From: Algoriphagus faecimaris
GTDB taxonomy: Bacteria; Bacteroidota; Bacteroidia; Cytophagales; Cyclobacteriaceae
Length of the DNA: 59,409 nt
Reading direction: 5' to 3'
Assembly (NCBI RefSeq): GCF_900101705.1
Contig: NZ_FNAC01000026.1
Location: 4,002 to 63,410 of the forward strand
This document shows, piece by piece, positions 40,881 to 51,042 of the stretch. A model generated the notes under the pieces. It ran no database searches, was not told the origin of the DNA, and was given only the letters and a program-made list of their open reading frames with translations. Positions within the stretch are counted from its first letter, which is position 1. Each line of letters opens with the position of its first letter. The translations under genes and the position numbers were made by a program.

Positions 40881-43304
40881 TTGAAATTCACCAAATATAT
40901 ACTTTTTCTTTCGCTACTCGGGTTTTGCCTGGGATGTTCCCTGACCAAAAGGCTTCAGGAAAACGAATACGCCCTATTTGAAGTAGAAATAAAGGGTGTG
41001 GAAAAATCCGATGAAGAAGCTTTAGCCGGCTTGAATCAACTAGAACCCAATTTTAGAATTCCGCTTATCAATAGATCACCGGGGGTTTCCATTTATAGAA
41101 TCGGCCAATCATTCTATGACAGTGCCAAAGTGCAGAAGAATTTAAATGAAAAAAAAGAGGAATTAGAAGAAGTTAATGCTGCGCTTGATACCCTTGGTAG
41201 AGATCGTCAATTAATCAAACGTGCAGATAAACTTCGATCAAGGATTGAGAGCCTTGAAGAAAAAGAAGAATTCGGCAACTCCTTGATGAGGACAGGAAAT
41301 CCTGTGACAATATTGGATACGACTCGCATAGAAAGCTCTCTGAGAAATATGGAAGGCTATCTGAAAAACAATGGATTTTTTGATTCCAAAGTCAGCTACG
41401 AAGTAGAAACTAAAAAGAACAAGGCTTATTTGACTTATCTAGTAGATGAAAAGTCTCCTTATGTAATCGATTCCATTTATTTAAGAAGTGAAAATGAGAA
41501 GATCAAAGAAATACTGGAGCGAAATAAGCAGGGAAACCACCTAGAAAAAGATGCGATTTATCGGCAGGAAGACATAGTATCTGAGCGTAATCGAGTGGAA
41601 GATCTTTTGAAAAACAATGGATTCTACATGTTTTCAAAAACCTTTGTAGAGTACAATATCTATCAGGATACTTCCAGTAAAACTGTCACTGTCGAGCAGT
41701 TGATCCGAAAGCCCACTTTTGCCGAAAAGCATGAAGTTTACACCATTGACTCGATTAACTTCAGGATAAATCCCCCTACCGACGAATTTTCTGATCGAGA
41801 AACCGAGCGCGATTACAAAGACATCAACTTTAATTTTTATCAGGATCGTTATTCTGAGAAGATATTGGCCTCCAGAGTTTTCTTGGAACCGGGAGGAGTT
41901 TACAACAGAAAGGATGTCATTGAGAGTCAGCGTCAAATCAGCAATTTGGATCTCTTTCGGTTTGTAAACTTGACCTTTGATACACTAGGGACTAGTCTTA
42001 CTGCCAATATTTATACCCAGCCCAATCAGAAGTATCAATTAACCAATCAGGTAGGTCTAAGTGTGACCGAGCAGCTGCCCGGACCATTTTTCAGTACTTC
42101 CCTGAGGAATAGAAATTTCTTCAGAGCCGGTGAGATTTTAGAGTTCAGCTTCCGTGCAGGATTGGAAGGAGTTGCCTCCGCTACGGATCAGGGGGTGTAC
42201 CAAAGCCGTGAGGTAGGACTCTCCACTGCAGTGATATTTCCAAGATTTTTGATTCCTTTCGCCCCTTGGTCTTTGGATAAATTTGGTAGGTATAACCCCA
42301 ATACCCGAACTCAAATCAGTTATAACCACACTAATCGTCCCGAATACACCAGAAACAGTTTGAATGGACAGTTAGCCTATACTTGGGCTACCCGGAATCA
42401 AAGGCAACAATTTACCGTCAATCTAACTGAAATCAGTTATGTAAGGACGCCAAACATCACACCTGATTTTTTGGATGTACTCAACAATCTTGCGGATCAG
42501 GGTAATAATTTAATATTTTCATTTCTCCCCTCCTTCGTCAGTTCGATCTCTGCCCAATCCGTGATCAACTTTAATCAATATGGCAACTGGAGAAGCCGCC
42601 CCTCTTCTCTTTTGAGGCTTTATATGGAAAGTGGTGGTACTAGTCTCAACCTTTTTGATGTACCCAATAATGCCGAAGAAGGTATAGAATTTGCTAATTT
42701 TCAGTGGCTAAAGCTTCAGGCAGATTTTAGAAGATATTACCCTTTGGATCAAAAACAGACATTGGCCTATCGGGCTAATTTCGGAATCGCTCAACCTTAT
42801 GGCGTTAGTGCGGGGATTTTGCCTTATGAAAAATATTTCTTCGCAGGAGGTGGTACCAGTATACGGGCATGGCAAGCAAGACGCTTGGGGCCGGGAAGTT
42901 TCTCTCCTGAAAGAGGCCCTGATGGTTTCTTTGATTACACCTTTGAGCAGCCTGCTGAGATGATTTTTGAAACCATGCTGGAATACAGGAGAAATATCTA
43001 CGGATATTTTGACATGGCGCTTTTTATTGATGTGGGAAATGCTTGGGATATCGGTGCAGATCCCTCCCGACCTGGAGGGGATTTCCGGTTTGATCGATTT
43101 TATAAGGAATTGGCTGTAGGTTCGGGTATCGGACTTCGTATGGATTTTGATTTTCTAATCATACGATTGGACTTAGCTACCAAAGCAATAGATCCCGCTC
43201 AGCCAGAAGGAGAGCGATGGATTTTAGACAATATATCATTCAAAAGACCCTTTGGCGTGAGAGGACAGACAGTCCTTAATTTTGGCATCGGGTATCCATT
43301 CTAA
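40881..43304 (+). CDS. tamL: TamL-type outer-membrane lipoprotein (BamA/TamA superfamily)
   Basis: The 807-residue protein has a signal peptide with a lipobox ending at Cys19 (GFCLGC). POTRA-like domains follow (about 25-390), then a C-terminal 16-strand barrel of the D15/BamA type, with FAGGGTSIRAWQARRLGPG and the final strand GQTVLNFGIGYPF. It is thought to help insert or export outer-membrane proteins with a TamB partner. The start appears to be TTG at 40881, which alone gives an intact lipoprotein signal; no ATG is available nearby. A coiled-coil-rich segment lies at about 88-130. hemF starts 4 bp downstream. Confidence 0.88.
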   Translation: MKFTKYILFLSLLGFCLGCSLTKRLQENEYALFEVEIKGVEKSDEEALAGLNQLEPNFRIPLINRSPGVSIYRIGQSFYDSAKVQKNLNEKKEELEEVNAALDTLGRDRQLIKRADKLRSRIESLEEKEEFGNSLMRTGNPVTILDTTRIESSLRNMEGYLKNNGFFDSKVSYEVETKKNKAYLTYLVDEKSPYVIDSIYLRSENEKIKEILERNKQGNHLEKDAIYRQEDIVSERNRVEDLLKNNGFYMFSKTFVEYNIYQDTSSKTVTVEQLIRKPTFAEKHEVYTIDSINFRINPPTDEFSDRETERDYKDINFNFYQDRYSEKILASRVFLEPGGVYNRKDVIESQRQISNLDLFRFVNLTFDTLGTSLTANIYTQPNQKYQLTNQVGLSVTEQLPGPFFSTSLRNRNFFRAGEILEFSFRAGLEGVASATDQGVYQSREVGLSTAVIFPRFLIPFAPWSLDKFGRYNPNTRTQISYNHTNRPEYTRNSLNGQLAYTWATRNQRQQFTVNLTEISYVRTPNITPDFLDVLNNLADQGNNLIFSFLPSFVSSISAQSVINFNQYGNWRSRPSSLLRLYMESGGTSLNLFDVPNNAEEGIEFANFQWLKLQADFRRYYPLDQKQTLAYRANFGIAQPYGVSAGILPYEKYFFAGGGTSIRAWQARRLGPGSFSPERGPDGFFDYTFEQPAEMIFETMLEYRRNIYGYFDMALFIDVGNAWDIGADPSRPGGDFRFDRFYKELAVGSGIGLRMDFDFLIIRLDLATKAIDPAQPEGERWILDNISFKRPFGVRGQTVLNFGIGYPF

Positions 43305-43308
43305 GATT

Positions 43309-44220
43309 ATGAGTAGAAAGAAAAAAGAAGAAATTGCCGAGATTTATAAAGGCATGCAAGATCATATCTGCAGATCCCTGGAGAAGTACGATGGGGAGGG
43401 GACATTTCAGGAGGATCTTTGGGATAGAAAAGAAGGTGGAGGAGGGAGAACCTGTATTTTCAAAAATGGTAATATCATCGAAAAAGGAGGAGTGGCGTTT
43501 TCTGCGGTACATGGTCCTACACCAGAGAAAATTCTCAGAAAACTAGGGCTGGAAAAAGCCGACTTCTTTGCCACGGGCGTATCTATAGTCTTGCATCCCA
43601 AAAGCCCCATGGTACCCATCATCCATATGAATATCCGGTATTTTGAAATGGAAAACGGAACCCATTGGTTTGGTGGAGGAATAGACCTTACCCCACACTA
43701 CATCATACCAGAAGATGCAGCCTATTTCCATCAGGAGGTCAAAAAGACCTGTGATGCTTTTGACCTTAGCTATTACCCGAAGTTTAAGCAGTGGGCGGAT
43801 GATTACTTTTACCTTAAGCATAGAAATGAGACCCGCGGCATAGGTGGGATATTCTACGATCGCCTCAGCGCAAAGGATGATGATCACTTTCAGCGGATTT
43901 TAGACTTTAGTCTGGCATTGGGGAGACTTTTTCCTGAAGTTTACGGTTATTTTATGCAAAAGAACTCGGCGATTCCTTTTGGAGAAAATGAAAAAATCTG
44001 GCAAAATTACAGAAGAGGACGCTATGTGGAGTTCAATCTAGTTTGGGATGCAGGCACCAAATTCGGCCTCGACACCAATGGACGCACCGAGAGTATTCTG
44101 ATGAGTATGCCTCCTCAGGCCAATTGGACCTATATGTATCAAGCAGAACCCGGAAGTCCCGAAGCTTTCACACTAGAGCATCTCAAAAAAGAAATAGATT
44201 GGTTAACGTATAATCCATGA
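43309..44220 (+). CDS. hemF: Oxygen-dependent coproporphyrinogen III oxidase
   Basis: The 303-residue enzyme decarboxylates coproporphyrinogen III to protoporphyrinogen IX using O2 in heme synthesis. Conserved blocks include RTCIFKNGNIIEKGGVAFS, the GGGIDLTPHYIIPEDAAYFH active-site strand, KHRNETRGIGGIFYD and GRYVEFNLVWDAGTKFGL. The ATG at 43309 is preferred; the TTG at 43282 would overlap tamL. It overlaps the PAP2 gene by 4 bp, forming tamL-hemF-PAP2. Confidence 0.96.
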   Translation: MSRKKKEEIAEIYKGMQDHICRSLEKYDGEGTFQEDLWDRKEGGGGRTCIFKNGNIIEKGGVAFSAVHGPTPEKILRKLGLEKADFFATGVSIVLHPKSPMVPIIHMNIRYFEMENGTHWFGGGIDLTPHYIIPEDAAYFHQEVKKTCDAFDLSYYPKFKQWADDYFYLKHRNETRGIGGIFYDRLSAKDDDHFQRILDFSLALGRLFPEVYGYFMQKNSAIPFGENEKIWQNYRRGRYVEFNLVWDAGTKFGLDTNGRTESILMSMPPQANWTYMYQAEPGSPEAFTLEHLKKEIDWLTYNP

Positions 44221-44792
44221 TTGAGCGGATTAAAGAGTGGGATGAAACCCTTTTCCTTTGGCTAAACAGTTTCCATTGGGACTGGTTAGACCCGGTAGTT
44301 TACCGTGCCACTGAAACAAGCACTTGGATTCCACTATATATTTTATTGATCTATTTGATCTATAAGAACGACCCCAAAAATAGCTGGTGGGTTTTTGGAG
44401 GTGTAGCCTTGACGATTTTGATTGCTGATCAAACCACATCCGGTTTTATGAAGCCCTTTTTTGAGCGATTAAGGCCCTGTCACGATGATCGATGGGAAAA
44501 TGTCATCCACAATTACGGCCGATGTGGTGGACTCTATGGCTTTGCCTCATCCCATGCTGCCAATACATTTGGTTTGGCGGTATTCCTAAATTTAAAAATG
44601 AAGGGGCGGCTCCCTTATCTTCGATGGCTTTTTCTTTATGCTTTAGCGGTGAGCTACACCAGAATATACCTAGGAGTTCATTACCCAGTAGATATTGTGA
44701 TTGGGGGCTTGATCGGTACTTTGGCAGGCTGGATTTCTTGGTTTTTCATCGTGATTGTCAAGCGAGAACTACTGAAAAAGATCCTCAAATAG
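44217..44792 (+). CDS. PAP2 family membrane phosphatase
   Basis: The 191-residue protein has five to six membrane helices and the three PAP2 motifs: KPFFERLRPCHD (about 83-94), SSHAANTFG (about 116-124) and YTRIYLGVHYPVDIVIGG (about 145-162). It probably dephosphorylates undecaprenyl pyrophosphate or a phospholipid at the periplasmic face. Start ATG overlaps the hemF stop (ATGA). Confidence 0.93.
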   Translation: MIERIKEWDETLFLWLNSFHWDWLDPVVYRATETSTWIPLYILLIYLIYKNDPKNSWWVFGGVALTILIADQTTSGFMKPFFERLRPCHDDRWENVIHNYGRCGGLYGFASSHAANTFGLAVFLNLKMKGRLPYLRWLFLYALAVSYTRIYLGVHYPVDIVIGGLIGTLAGWISWFFIVIVKRELLKKILK

Positions 44793-44810
44793 GTAATGAA
44801 ACGGTATGTC

Positions 44811-44849
44811 AAAAAAATGCCTTCATCAATAATATGAAGGCATTTTTTT
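44811..44849. terminator. Bidirectional terminator between PAP2 and ppc genes
   Basis: A long stem AAAATGCCTTCAT/ATGAAGGCATTTT with a 7-nt loop has A runs on the left and T runs on the right, serving both convergent genes. Confidence 0.9.
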
Positions 44850-44862
44850 ACAAATAGTATTT

Positions 44863-47397
44863 TTAAGCGGCATTTCTAGCGGCATTGATAATGCCAAACA
44901 TGCTTCTTAAAACCAATCGCTGTAGGGTTTCGGAGGGCTTTCCATCCTCAAGCATCTTTTGAATAGCGTATTGCTGTATCGTAATCAAAGGTAAAACGAT
45001 GCGCTCCCTGATAGAAATGGAAGCTTTGCTCACCAAATTGTCTCCCATTAGCTCTTCCAGCTGAGAAACTTTTTTCAATTGATCCACTGAGCGATTGTAT
45101 TCTTCAAACATCAATTGCCAGAACTCCCCATAGTTCTCATCATTTTTGAGATAAGAAGTCGCAGGGTAGAAACATTTGTTAAGCGACTGCATGGAATTCC
45201 CGAGGAGTGTCCGGAAAAACAAACTTTCTTGATAGAGCTGTTTAAGTTCGGAAAGCCGTTTATTCTTTTCCATGTGGGAAATGGCAGAACCTACACCATA
45301 AAATCCTGGAATATTTTGCTTCATTTGTGCCCAAGAACCCACAAAAGGGATTGCTCTCAAATCTTCAAATTTCAAACCTTCCCCCTTTCCTCTTTTTAGG
45401 GGACGAGAACCAATATTTGTCATTCCAAAGAACTTCAGCGGAGTCACATGTTCTAAGTAGGGAACAAATTTGGGATGGTTTTTAAACTCCTTGTAGGACT
45501 CATAGCCTAGATTGGCAAGTTCTTCAATCAATTCTCTTTGGGCGGTATTCAAGTTTCTCTCAGCGTCGGCATAAAGGTGATTCTCCAGACCGGCACTTAG
45601 CAGTTGCTCAAAATTGTAAGTACAGGAAGCCTGTTTCCCATAATTGGCGGAGATCGTTTGACCTTGAATGGTAACTTGAATTTCAGCATTCTCTACCTGC
45701 TGCCCCAGAGAGGCATAGAAATTATGCATGTTTCCTCCACCTCGGGCAGGTGGTCCACCACGCCCGTCAAAGAAGACAACTTTGATTCCATTCTCTCTAG
45801 AAACACGAGTGAGTTCCTCTTTAGCTCGAAGAATAGACCAGTTGGCCTTGAGGTAGCCACCGTCCTTGGTGCCATCAGAGAAGCCCAACATGATAGTCTG
45901 CTTGTCTCCTCTTGCAGCAAGGTGGTCCCGGTATTCTGGGAGCTTATAGAGCCAGTCCATGATACCCGGAGCCTCGGCAAGATCATCGATTGTCTCGAAA
46001 AGCGGGACAATATCCAATGGAAGTGTTTCTTTACCCTCTCCTACGGTCAATTTAGCAAGCTGATATACCTCGAGAACATGCTTGGCTGACTGGCAGTTGG
46101 AAATGATATATCGGTGCAAAGCGGCTTCTCCATTTTTCTTTTGGATGGTGTCTATGGCTCCCAAAGAGCGAAGCATTTCCTGATGAAATTCGTCCTTGAA
46201 ATAAGGTAAATCCGGCAGGCTATTGCAGGCCAGAATTTGCTTGATTTGATCTTTTTCTTCTACTGCTTGATCTATTCCTTTCAGGTTAAAAATAGCATCC
46301 CAAAGCCCATCGTGTTTACGACTGTCCTGTCGCATATCCATGTAAGCAAAGTGAAAACCAAAAATCCTTACTTTGAGAATGAATTCATCCAATTGCTCCA
46401 GAAATAATCCCTCATGATGCTCAATCAGGGCCTTTCTGGCATTGTTGAGATCATCGAGAAGCTGATCAAGGTTTTCATAGACTTGAACTTCCTCAAATAA
46501 TGTAGCGTAAATGCCCTTTTCCACTTTCAGGATGACCTCCTCCACATGCTTAAAAGTGAGTCTTCTTCTCAATTTTCGGAGATCTCTATAGTAGCAGCGC
46601 AAAGCCCATTTTTTAAGTCTCTCCGCCACTTGCAAGGTGGTCTCATGGGTTACAAAAGGATTCCCATCCCGATCACCACCCGGCCAAAAACCAACTTTGA
46701 GCAATCCGGGGTTTTCCCAATCATGTAGAGGGATGCCTAAGCTAGACAGCAAACGGATACTGATATCAGAGATACTTTGATAGAAGACATTTTCCAAGTA
46801 CCAAATCAAGCTCACAGCTTCCTCGTAAGGACTAGGCTTCTCCCGATTGATAAAACCCGTTTTTCCCAACTGCTGAAGTAGCAAATTAATACGACCAATA
46901 TCATCCTTACGGATGGAATCCTCCAAATCGGTAATAATCCCGAGTACATTTCCAGGATAAAACTGGGTGGGGTGAGCTGTCAGAGTCAAACGAACAGAGA
47001 AAGTTTTAAGCTTTTCTTTTAATTCCTCTTTCTTATGATCACTTTCCGCACGATTGATTAGTGCCCGAATGGAGCCCTTTCCGCCCAAATCGTTGATTTT
47101 TTCATAGGCAGCATCTTCGATGGAATCAAATAAAACCACCTGTCGCTCTACGTATTGAATCATCTGAAAAAGCAGATCAAATTGCTCTTTCTTTGGGTTA
47201 TCAGGCAGCATCTCTTCAAAAAATCCTTCAATGATTTCTCGAGGCGTCTTCTTATGCTCAAACCCCTTCTGACAGGCTGTCGATAGAAGAGGAAGCATGG
47301 TACCTGTTCGGAAAATATGATCAAAAGGCAGGTCTAAAAATAAAGAATTGTAAATCGTGAATCGCTTTGCGACTTCCGTATCGTAGGTTTTATACAT
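44863..47397 (-). CDS. ppc: Phosphoenolpyruvate carboxylase
   Basis: The 844-residue enzyme carboxylates PEP to oxaloacetate, refilling the TCA cycle. Conserved segments are LTAHPTQFYPG (catalytic His, about residue 145), GGDRDGNPFVTHET, FHFAYMDMRQDS, the GFSDGTKDGGYLKANW block, and the Gly loop FFDGRGGPPARGGG. The C-terminal end (SMFGIINAARNAA) is typical of the type with allosteric control. The start at 47397 (MYKTYD) is preferred to 47424. It is slightly shorter than proteobacterial enzymes but complete. Confidence 0.95.
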   Translation of the reverse strand: MYKTYDTEVAKRFTIYNSLFLDLPFDHIFRTGTMLPLLSTACQKGFEHKKTPREIIEGFFEEMLPDNPKKEQFDLLFQMIQYVERQVVLFDSIEDAAYEKINDLGGKGSIRALINRAESDHKKEELKEKLKTFSVRLTLTAHPTQFYPGNVLGIITDLEDSIRKDDIGRINLLLQQLGKTGFINREKPSPYEEAVSLIWYLENVFYQSISDISIRLLSSLGIPLHDWENPGLLKVGFWPGGDRDGNPFVTHETTLQVAERLKKWALRCYYRDLRKLRRRLTFKHVEEVILKVEKGIYATLFEEVQVYENLDQLLDDLNNARKALIEHHEGLFLEQLDEFILKVRIFGFHFAYMDMRQDSRKHDGLWDAIFNLKGIDQAVEEKDQIKQILACNSLPDLPYFKDEFHQEMLRSLGAIDTIQKKNGEAALHRYIISNCQSAKHVLEVYQLAKLTVGEGKETLPLDIVPLFETIDDLAEAPGIMDWLYKLPEYRDHLAARGDKQTIMLGFSDGTKDGGYLKANWSILRAKEELTRVSRENGIKVVFFDGRGGPPARGGGNMHNFYASLGQQVENAEIQVTIQGQTISANYGKQASCTYNFEQLLSAGLENHLYADAERNLNTAQRELIEELANLGYESYKEFKNHPKFVPYLEHVTPLKFFGMTNIGSRPLKRGKGEGLKFEDLRAIPFVGSWAQMKQNIPGFYGVGSAISHMEKNKRLSELKQLYQESLFFRTLLGNSMQSLNKCFYPATSYLKNDENYGEFWQLMFEEYNRSVDQLKKVSQLEELMGDNLVSKASISIRERIVLPLITIQQYAIQKMLEDGKPSETLQRLVLRSMFGIINAARNAA

Positions 47398-47563
47398 TCT
47401 GATTAAGGTTTTTAAGCATAGCAAATTAATAATTTTGTTAGTTTTAAGCCAATGATTTGCAATCTCATTAATGAAATAGTGTAATTCTTTTCATTTTTGC
47501 ATAAATCACGGTCTATTAGTGGGACAGTCATTAGGTCCAAAAGGATTTAGCTATCTTTCACTT

Positions 47564-48694
47564 ATGAAATATCCAATTTACTTGCTTTTCTTTTGCTTTG
47601 CAATGAGTTGCACCTCCACCATCAAAGACGATCAAGCAATGAGTTATAAGTTTCTAGTAGGAACCTACACTGACAACCAAAAGCAAGGAATCGATTTATT
47701 GGAGTTTAATCCTTCTAAGGGAACACTTGAACTCACCACACTTGCCTCGGGGATTTCCAATCCTTCCTTTGTGATAGCCAATAAAAATGAAGACCTGGTC
47801 TTTGCGGTGGAAGAAACCTCTTCCGAAAAAGGAGGTAAGGTTTTAGTCTTTGAGAGAAATAAAGAGAAAGAAAAACTCAATCTGATAGATTCTGAATTTA
47901 CTCAAGGAGATCATCCTTGTCATTTATCCCTTTCTCCCAACGAGGATTTTTTAGTAGTGAGCAATTACTCAGGGGGAAATTTAGCGGTTTTCAAAATTGA
48001 AAACAGCGGTCAACTAAAAATCAGTCAGGTCATTCAGCATGAAGGCAGTAGCATAAACCCTGATAGACAAGAGGGACCTCACGTGCACAGTGCAACTTTT
48101 GACCCAAGTGGAAAGTACCTCTTAGTGGCTGATTTGGGAAAGGACGCTGTGATGAGCTATAAGTTTGACCCTAAAGCAGAGCAGCCTTTCCAACTACTAG
48201 TAGAAAACTCCATGCAGGGAGGAGATGGCCCTAGGCATTTGGCATTTTCGGCTTCGGGGGAGCAGGTATACGTGGTTCAAGAAATGACCGCTTTGCTTGA
48301 GATTTTTAATTTTAATGAAGGAAATTTGAGCTCATTCCAACGTCTGCCTCTTACGCCATCCAATTTTTCTGGAGAAGTAGGAGCAGCGGAGATCCGAGTT
48401 TCAGCCGATGATGCCCATATTTATGTCTCCAATCGAGGCGAAGCAAATACCCTATCTATTTTCGAAAAGAAGGAAAATGGAGAATTTCAACTAGTCAAGC
48501 ACAATCCCTCAGGAGGACTTATGCCGCGCAATTTTGTACTGAGTTCCGATGAGAAATATGTGATTTCTGCACATCAGGAAAGTCATGACTTTGTTGTTTT
48601 CAAGCGAGACACCGAATCAGGAGAGCTTTCACCCACCAATTGGAGAATTAAGGGGCATCGCCCAGTCTACCTCTATCCTTTAAATAATCATTGA
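47564..48694 (+). CDS. Exported lactonase family (7-bladed propeller) lipoprotein
   Basis: From ATG 47564 the protein has 376 residues. The signal peptide ends in a lipobox at Cys16 (FAMSC), so it is a lipoprotein. The body matches the YbhE/6-phosphogluconolactonase propeller family: KFLVGTYTDNQKQGIDLLEFNPSKG, HPCHLSLSPNEDFLVVSNYSGGN, GPHVHSATFDPSGKYLLVADLG and GPRHLAFSASGEQVYVVQE. Being exported, it may act on an external lactone rather than in the pentose phosphate pathway. It converges with menC, overlapping by 7 bp. Confidence 0.9.
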   Translation: MKYPIYLLFFCFAMSCTSTIKDDQAMSYKFLVGTYTDNQKQGIDLLEFNPSKGTLELTTLASGISNPSFVIANKNEDLVFAVEETSSEKGGKVLVFERNKEKEKLNLIDSEFTQGDHPCHLSLSPNEDFLVVSNYSGGNLAVFKIENSGQLKISQVIQHEGSSINPDRQEGPHVHSATFDPSGKYLLVADLGKDAVMSYKFDPKAEQPFQLLVENSMQGGDGPRHLAFSASGEQVYVVQEMTALLEIFNFNEGNLSSFQRLPLTPSNFSGEVGAAEIRVSADDAHIYVSNRGEANTLSIFEKKENGEFQLVKHNPSGGLMPRNFVLSSDEKYVISAHQESHDFVVFKRDTESGELSPTNWRIKGHRPVYLYPLNNH

Positions 48695-49755
48695 GGATTA
48701 TCCCAAGATTCGGTAGGCAAGTAGTGAATCTTACCCTTTTCGATATGCAGGGGTGAGGACAGATTATTGTGAAAAAGTTTCCCCGTACCCAAGCCTTGAT
48801 GAATACTAGGCCGATATTTACTGGCTAATTGAGCGATGGCATTGAGGCCTATATTACTTTCTAAAGCTGAGGTCATCCACCAGCCGATGGTACGCTCCTC
48901 GGCCAATTGAATCCATTCATTAGTCTCTTTAAATCCTCCCAGAAGCGAAGGCTTTAGGATAATATGCTGGGGAAGTAATCGGTCCAGCAATTCTGCCTTA
49001 TTTTTAATACCTATTAGCTCCTCATCCAAAGCTATCGGAAGAGCAGAATTTTGGCCTAGAAGCCTCATCTGCTCAAATTGACCGGCTTGGATAGGTTGCT
49101 CAATACTATGAATATCCAAATCAGCTAATTTTTGCATCTTTTCTAAAGCCTCTTCTGGCGAGAAGGCCCCATTGGCATCGACGCGAAGCATGATTTCTGC
49201 TGAGGAATATTGATCTCTAATATACCGTAAAAGCGATAGCTCTAAATCAAAATCCAAAGCCCCAATTTTCATCTTTATACAGTTAAAACCAGAGGCAAGT
49301 TTTTCCTCAATTTGAGCGAGCATAAAATCCCGATCTCCCATCCAAATCAATCCATTAATAGGGATAGACTGGAAATCGTCCCGAAAACAATTCTCAAAAA
49401 ACCGCTTTTTGCCACCATGGAAAAAGTCCAAAAGAGCCATTTCCAAGGCAAATCTTATAGTTGGAAATTCAAAAGGAACTATGCTTTCTACTTGTGTGAG
49501 TAGGGTTTCTTCACCCAATTCCCAATCTCGATTTTCTGCTTCTGCTAAAATATCCTTTAACCTAGCTTCAAAATCTGGTCGGTCGTCAATGCTCAATTTG
49601 ACCAAGGGGGCAGCCTCTCCCCAACCTATTTTAGTCAAATCCAAATCAGTAGTACTTACCCACCATATTTTCCGAGTTTTCAAAACACCGCGGGAAGTAC
49701 CGGCATCAAAACGAAAAATCAATTCTCTGGGGACAAAATCAAATTTCAGACGCAT
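48688..49755 (-). CDS. menC: o-Succinylbenzoate synthase (enolase superfamily)
   Basis: The 355-residue enzyme makes o-succinylbenzoate in menaquinone synthesis. The enolase-superfamily residues are in order: KMKIG (catalytic Lys pair, about 160-164), RVDANGAFS (first metal Asp), SIEQPI (Glu), ALDEELIG (Asp/Glu) and ILKPSLLGGF (second Lys). An epimerase of the same superfamily is the alternative, but the motif set favours MenC. Menaquinone is also the likely electron acceptor of the SQR in this window. No other men gene is adjacent. Confidence 0.85.
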   Translation of the reverse strand: MRLKFDFVPRELIFRFDAGTSRGVLKTRKIWWVSTTDLDLTKIGWGEAAPLVKLSIDDRPDFEARLKDILAEAENRDWELGEETLLTQVESIVPFEFPTIRFALEMALLDFFHGGKKRFFENCFRDDFQSIPINGLIWMGDRDFMLAQIEEKLASGFNCIKMKIGALDFDLELSLLRYIRDQYSSAEIMLRVDANGAFSPEEALEKMQKLADLDIHSIEQPIQAGQFEQMRLLGQNSALPIALDEELIGIKNKAELLDRLLPQHIILKPSLLGGFKETNEWIQLAEERTIGWWMTSALESNIGLNAIAQLASKYRPSIHQGLGTGKLFHNNLSSPLHIEKGKIHYLPTESWDNPQ

Positions 49756-49805
49756 AGGTTTCTTAGCTTTCTTGATAAAATTGGGACCTTAACCGCTCCT
49801 GCAGC

Positions 49806-49813
49806 TATATTTG
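49806..49813 (+). promoter_or_regulatory. -7 promoter box for queA
   Basis: TATATTTG matches TAnnTTTG, 20 bp before the queA ATG at 49834. Confidence 0.6.
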
Positions 49814-49833
49814 CAAAGCTAAATCAAAGCAGA

Positions 49834-51042
49834 ATGTTTGACCCAAAAATAGATCTTAAAGATTACGAATACTTTCTTCCTGATGATAGAATAGCAAAAT
49901 TCCCTCTCGAAAAAAGGGATCATTCTAATTTACTGCAATTTAAGGGTGGAAAAATCAGTCATCATCACTTCTATGATCTCCCTGTATTTCTCCCTTCTGA
50001 CACGCTTTTGGTTTACAATAACACCAAGGTAATTCCTGCCCGCTTGATTTTTCAGCGTGAAACGGGTGCTCGTATTGAAATATTTTTGCTGCAGCCCCTG
50101 ACTCCAAGTACAGTAATACCCGAAGTAATGCTCTCAACCCGGCCTGTGAGTTGGGATGTGATGATAGGTAATGCTAAAAAATGGAAAGATGGAGAGGTTT
50201 TAAGCGGGGAAATACACATAAACGGAGCTCAAGTCATCTTACAGGCACGATTGGAAAACCGGGAAAAGCGAATAGTAAGCTTTGAATGGAATGCTCAGAA
50301 TATTGCTTTTGTGGACATTGTAGAAGCTAGCGGAGAGGTACCCCTCCCCCCCTACCTAAACAGAAAGCCCGTTGAGGAAGATAAGGAGCGCTACCAAACT
50401 GTCTACTCCAAAAAAGAAGGTGCCGTCGCCGCCCCGACTGCAGGATTACATTTTACCGAGACAGTATTTGAAAATTTACGGGCAAAAGGAATCAAAGAAG
50501 CTGAGGTTACGCTACACGTCAGTGCCGGCACTTTTCAGCCTATCAAAGCTGATAATATCACCGAGCATAATATGCACAGTGAGCAAATCCACTTGCAGCG
50601 AGAAACTATAGCCCAGCTATTTAATCAAGAAAGTAAGATTGTAGCAGTAGGTACTACTTCAGTGAGAACTCTTGAAAGTCTCTATTGGTACGGGGTCAAG
50701 CTATTGAAAAATGAAGGGGATCATTTTTTAATTGAAAAGCTGTATCCCTATCAAGACCATGGAGGGCTACCGACGAGAAAAGAATCGCTTGCAGCAATAC
50801 TAGCACAGATGGAAAAAACCGGAAAGCAGGAAATCATGGGTTCTACGGAGATCTTTATTTTTCCAGGCTATAAGTTTCAGATGATAGAGGGTTTGATAAC
50901 TAATTTTCACCAGCCTGGGTCCACTTTAGTTTTATTGATCGCTTCTATTTTGGGAGAGGACTGGAAAAAAATCTATCAGGAGGCATTGGATAAAAATTAC
51001 AGATTTTTAAGTTATGGAGATAGTAGTTTATTATGGGTTTAA
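49834..51042 (+). CDS. queA: S-adenosylmethionine:tRNA ribosyltransferase-isomerase
   Basis: The 402-residue enzyme transfers and rearranges the ribose of SAM onto 7-aminomethyl-deazaguanine in tRNA, the penultimate step to queuosine. Key blocks are LPDDRIAKFPLEKRDHSNLLQ, YNNTKVIPARL, the long VAAPTAGLHFTE (about 203-214), HVSAGTFQPI and LITNFHQPGSTLVLLI. It is somewhat longer than the E. coli enzyme, as is usual in Bacteroidota. It has its own promoter and shares a TTAA stop overlap with the LytTR gene. Confidence 0.95.
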   Translation: MFDPKIDLKDYEYFLPDDRIAKFPLEKRDHSNLLQFKGGKISHHHFYDLPVFLPSDTLLVYNNTKVIPARLIFQRETGARIEIFLLQPLTPSTVIPEVMLSTRPVSWDVMIGNAKKWKDGEVLSGEIHINGAQVILQARLENREKRIVSFEWNAQNIAFVDIVEASGEVPLPPYLNRKPVEEDKERYQTVYSKKEGAVAAPTAGLHFTETVFENLRAKGIKEAEVTLHVSAGTFQPIKADNITEHNMHSEQIHLQRETIAQLFNQESKIVAVGTTSVRTLESLYWYGVKLLKNEGDHFLIEKLYPYQDHGGLPTRKESLAAILAQMEKTGKQEIMGSTEIFIFPGYKFQMIEGLITNFHQPGSTLVLLIASILGEDWKKIYQEALDKNYRFLSYGDSSLLWV

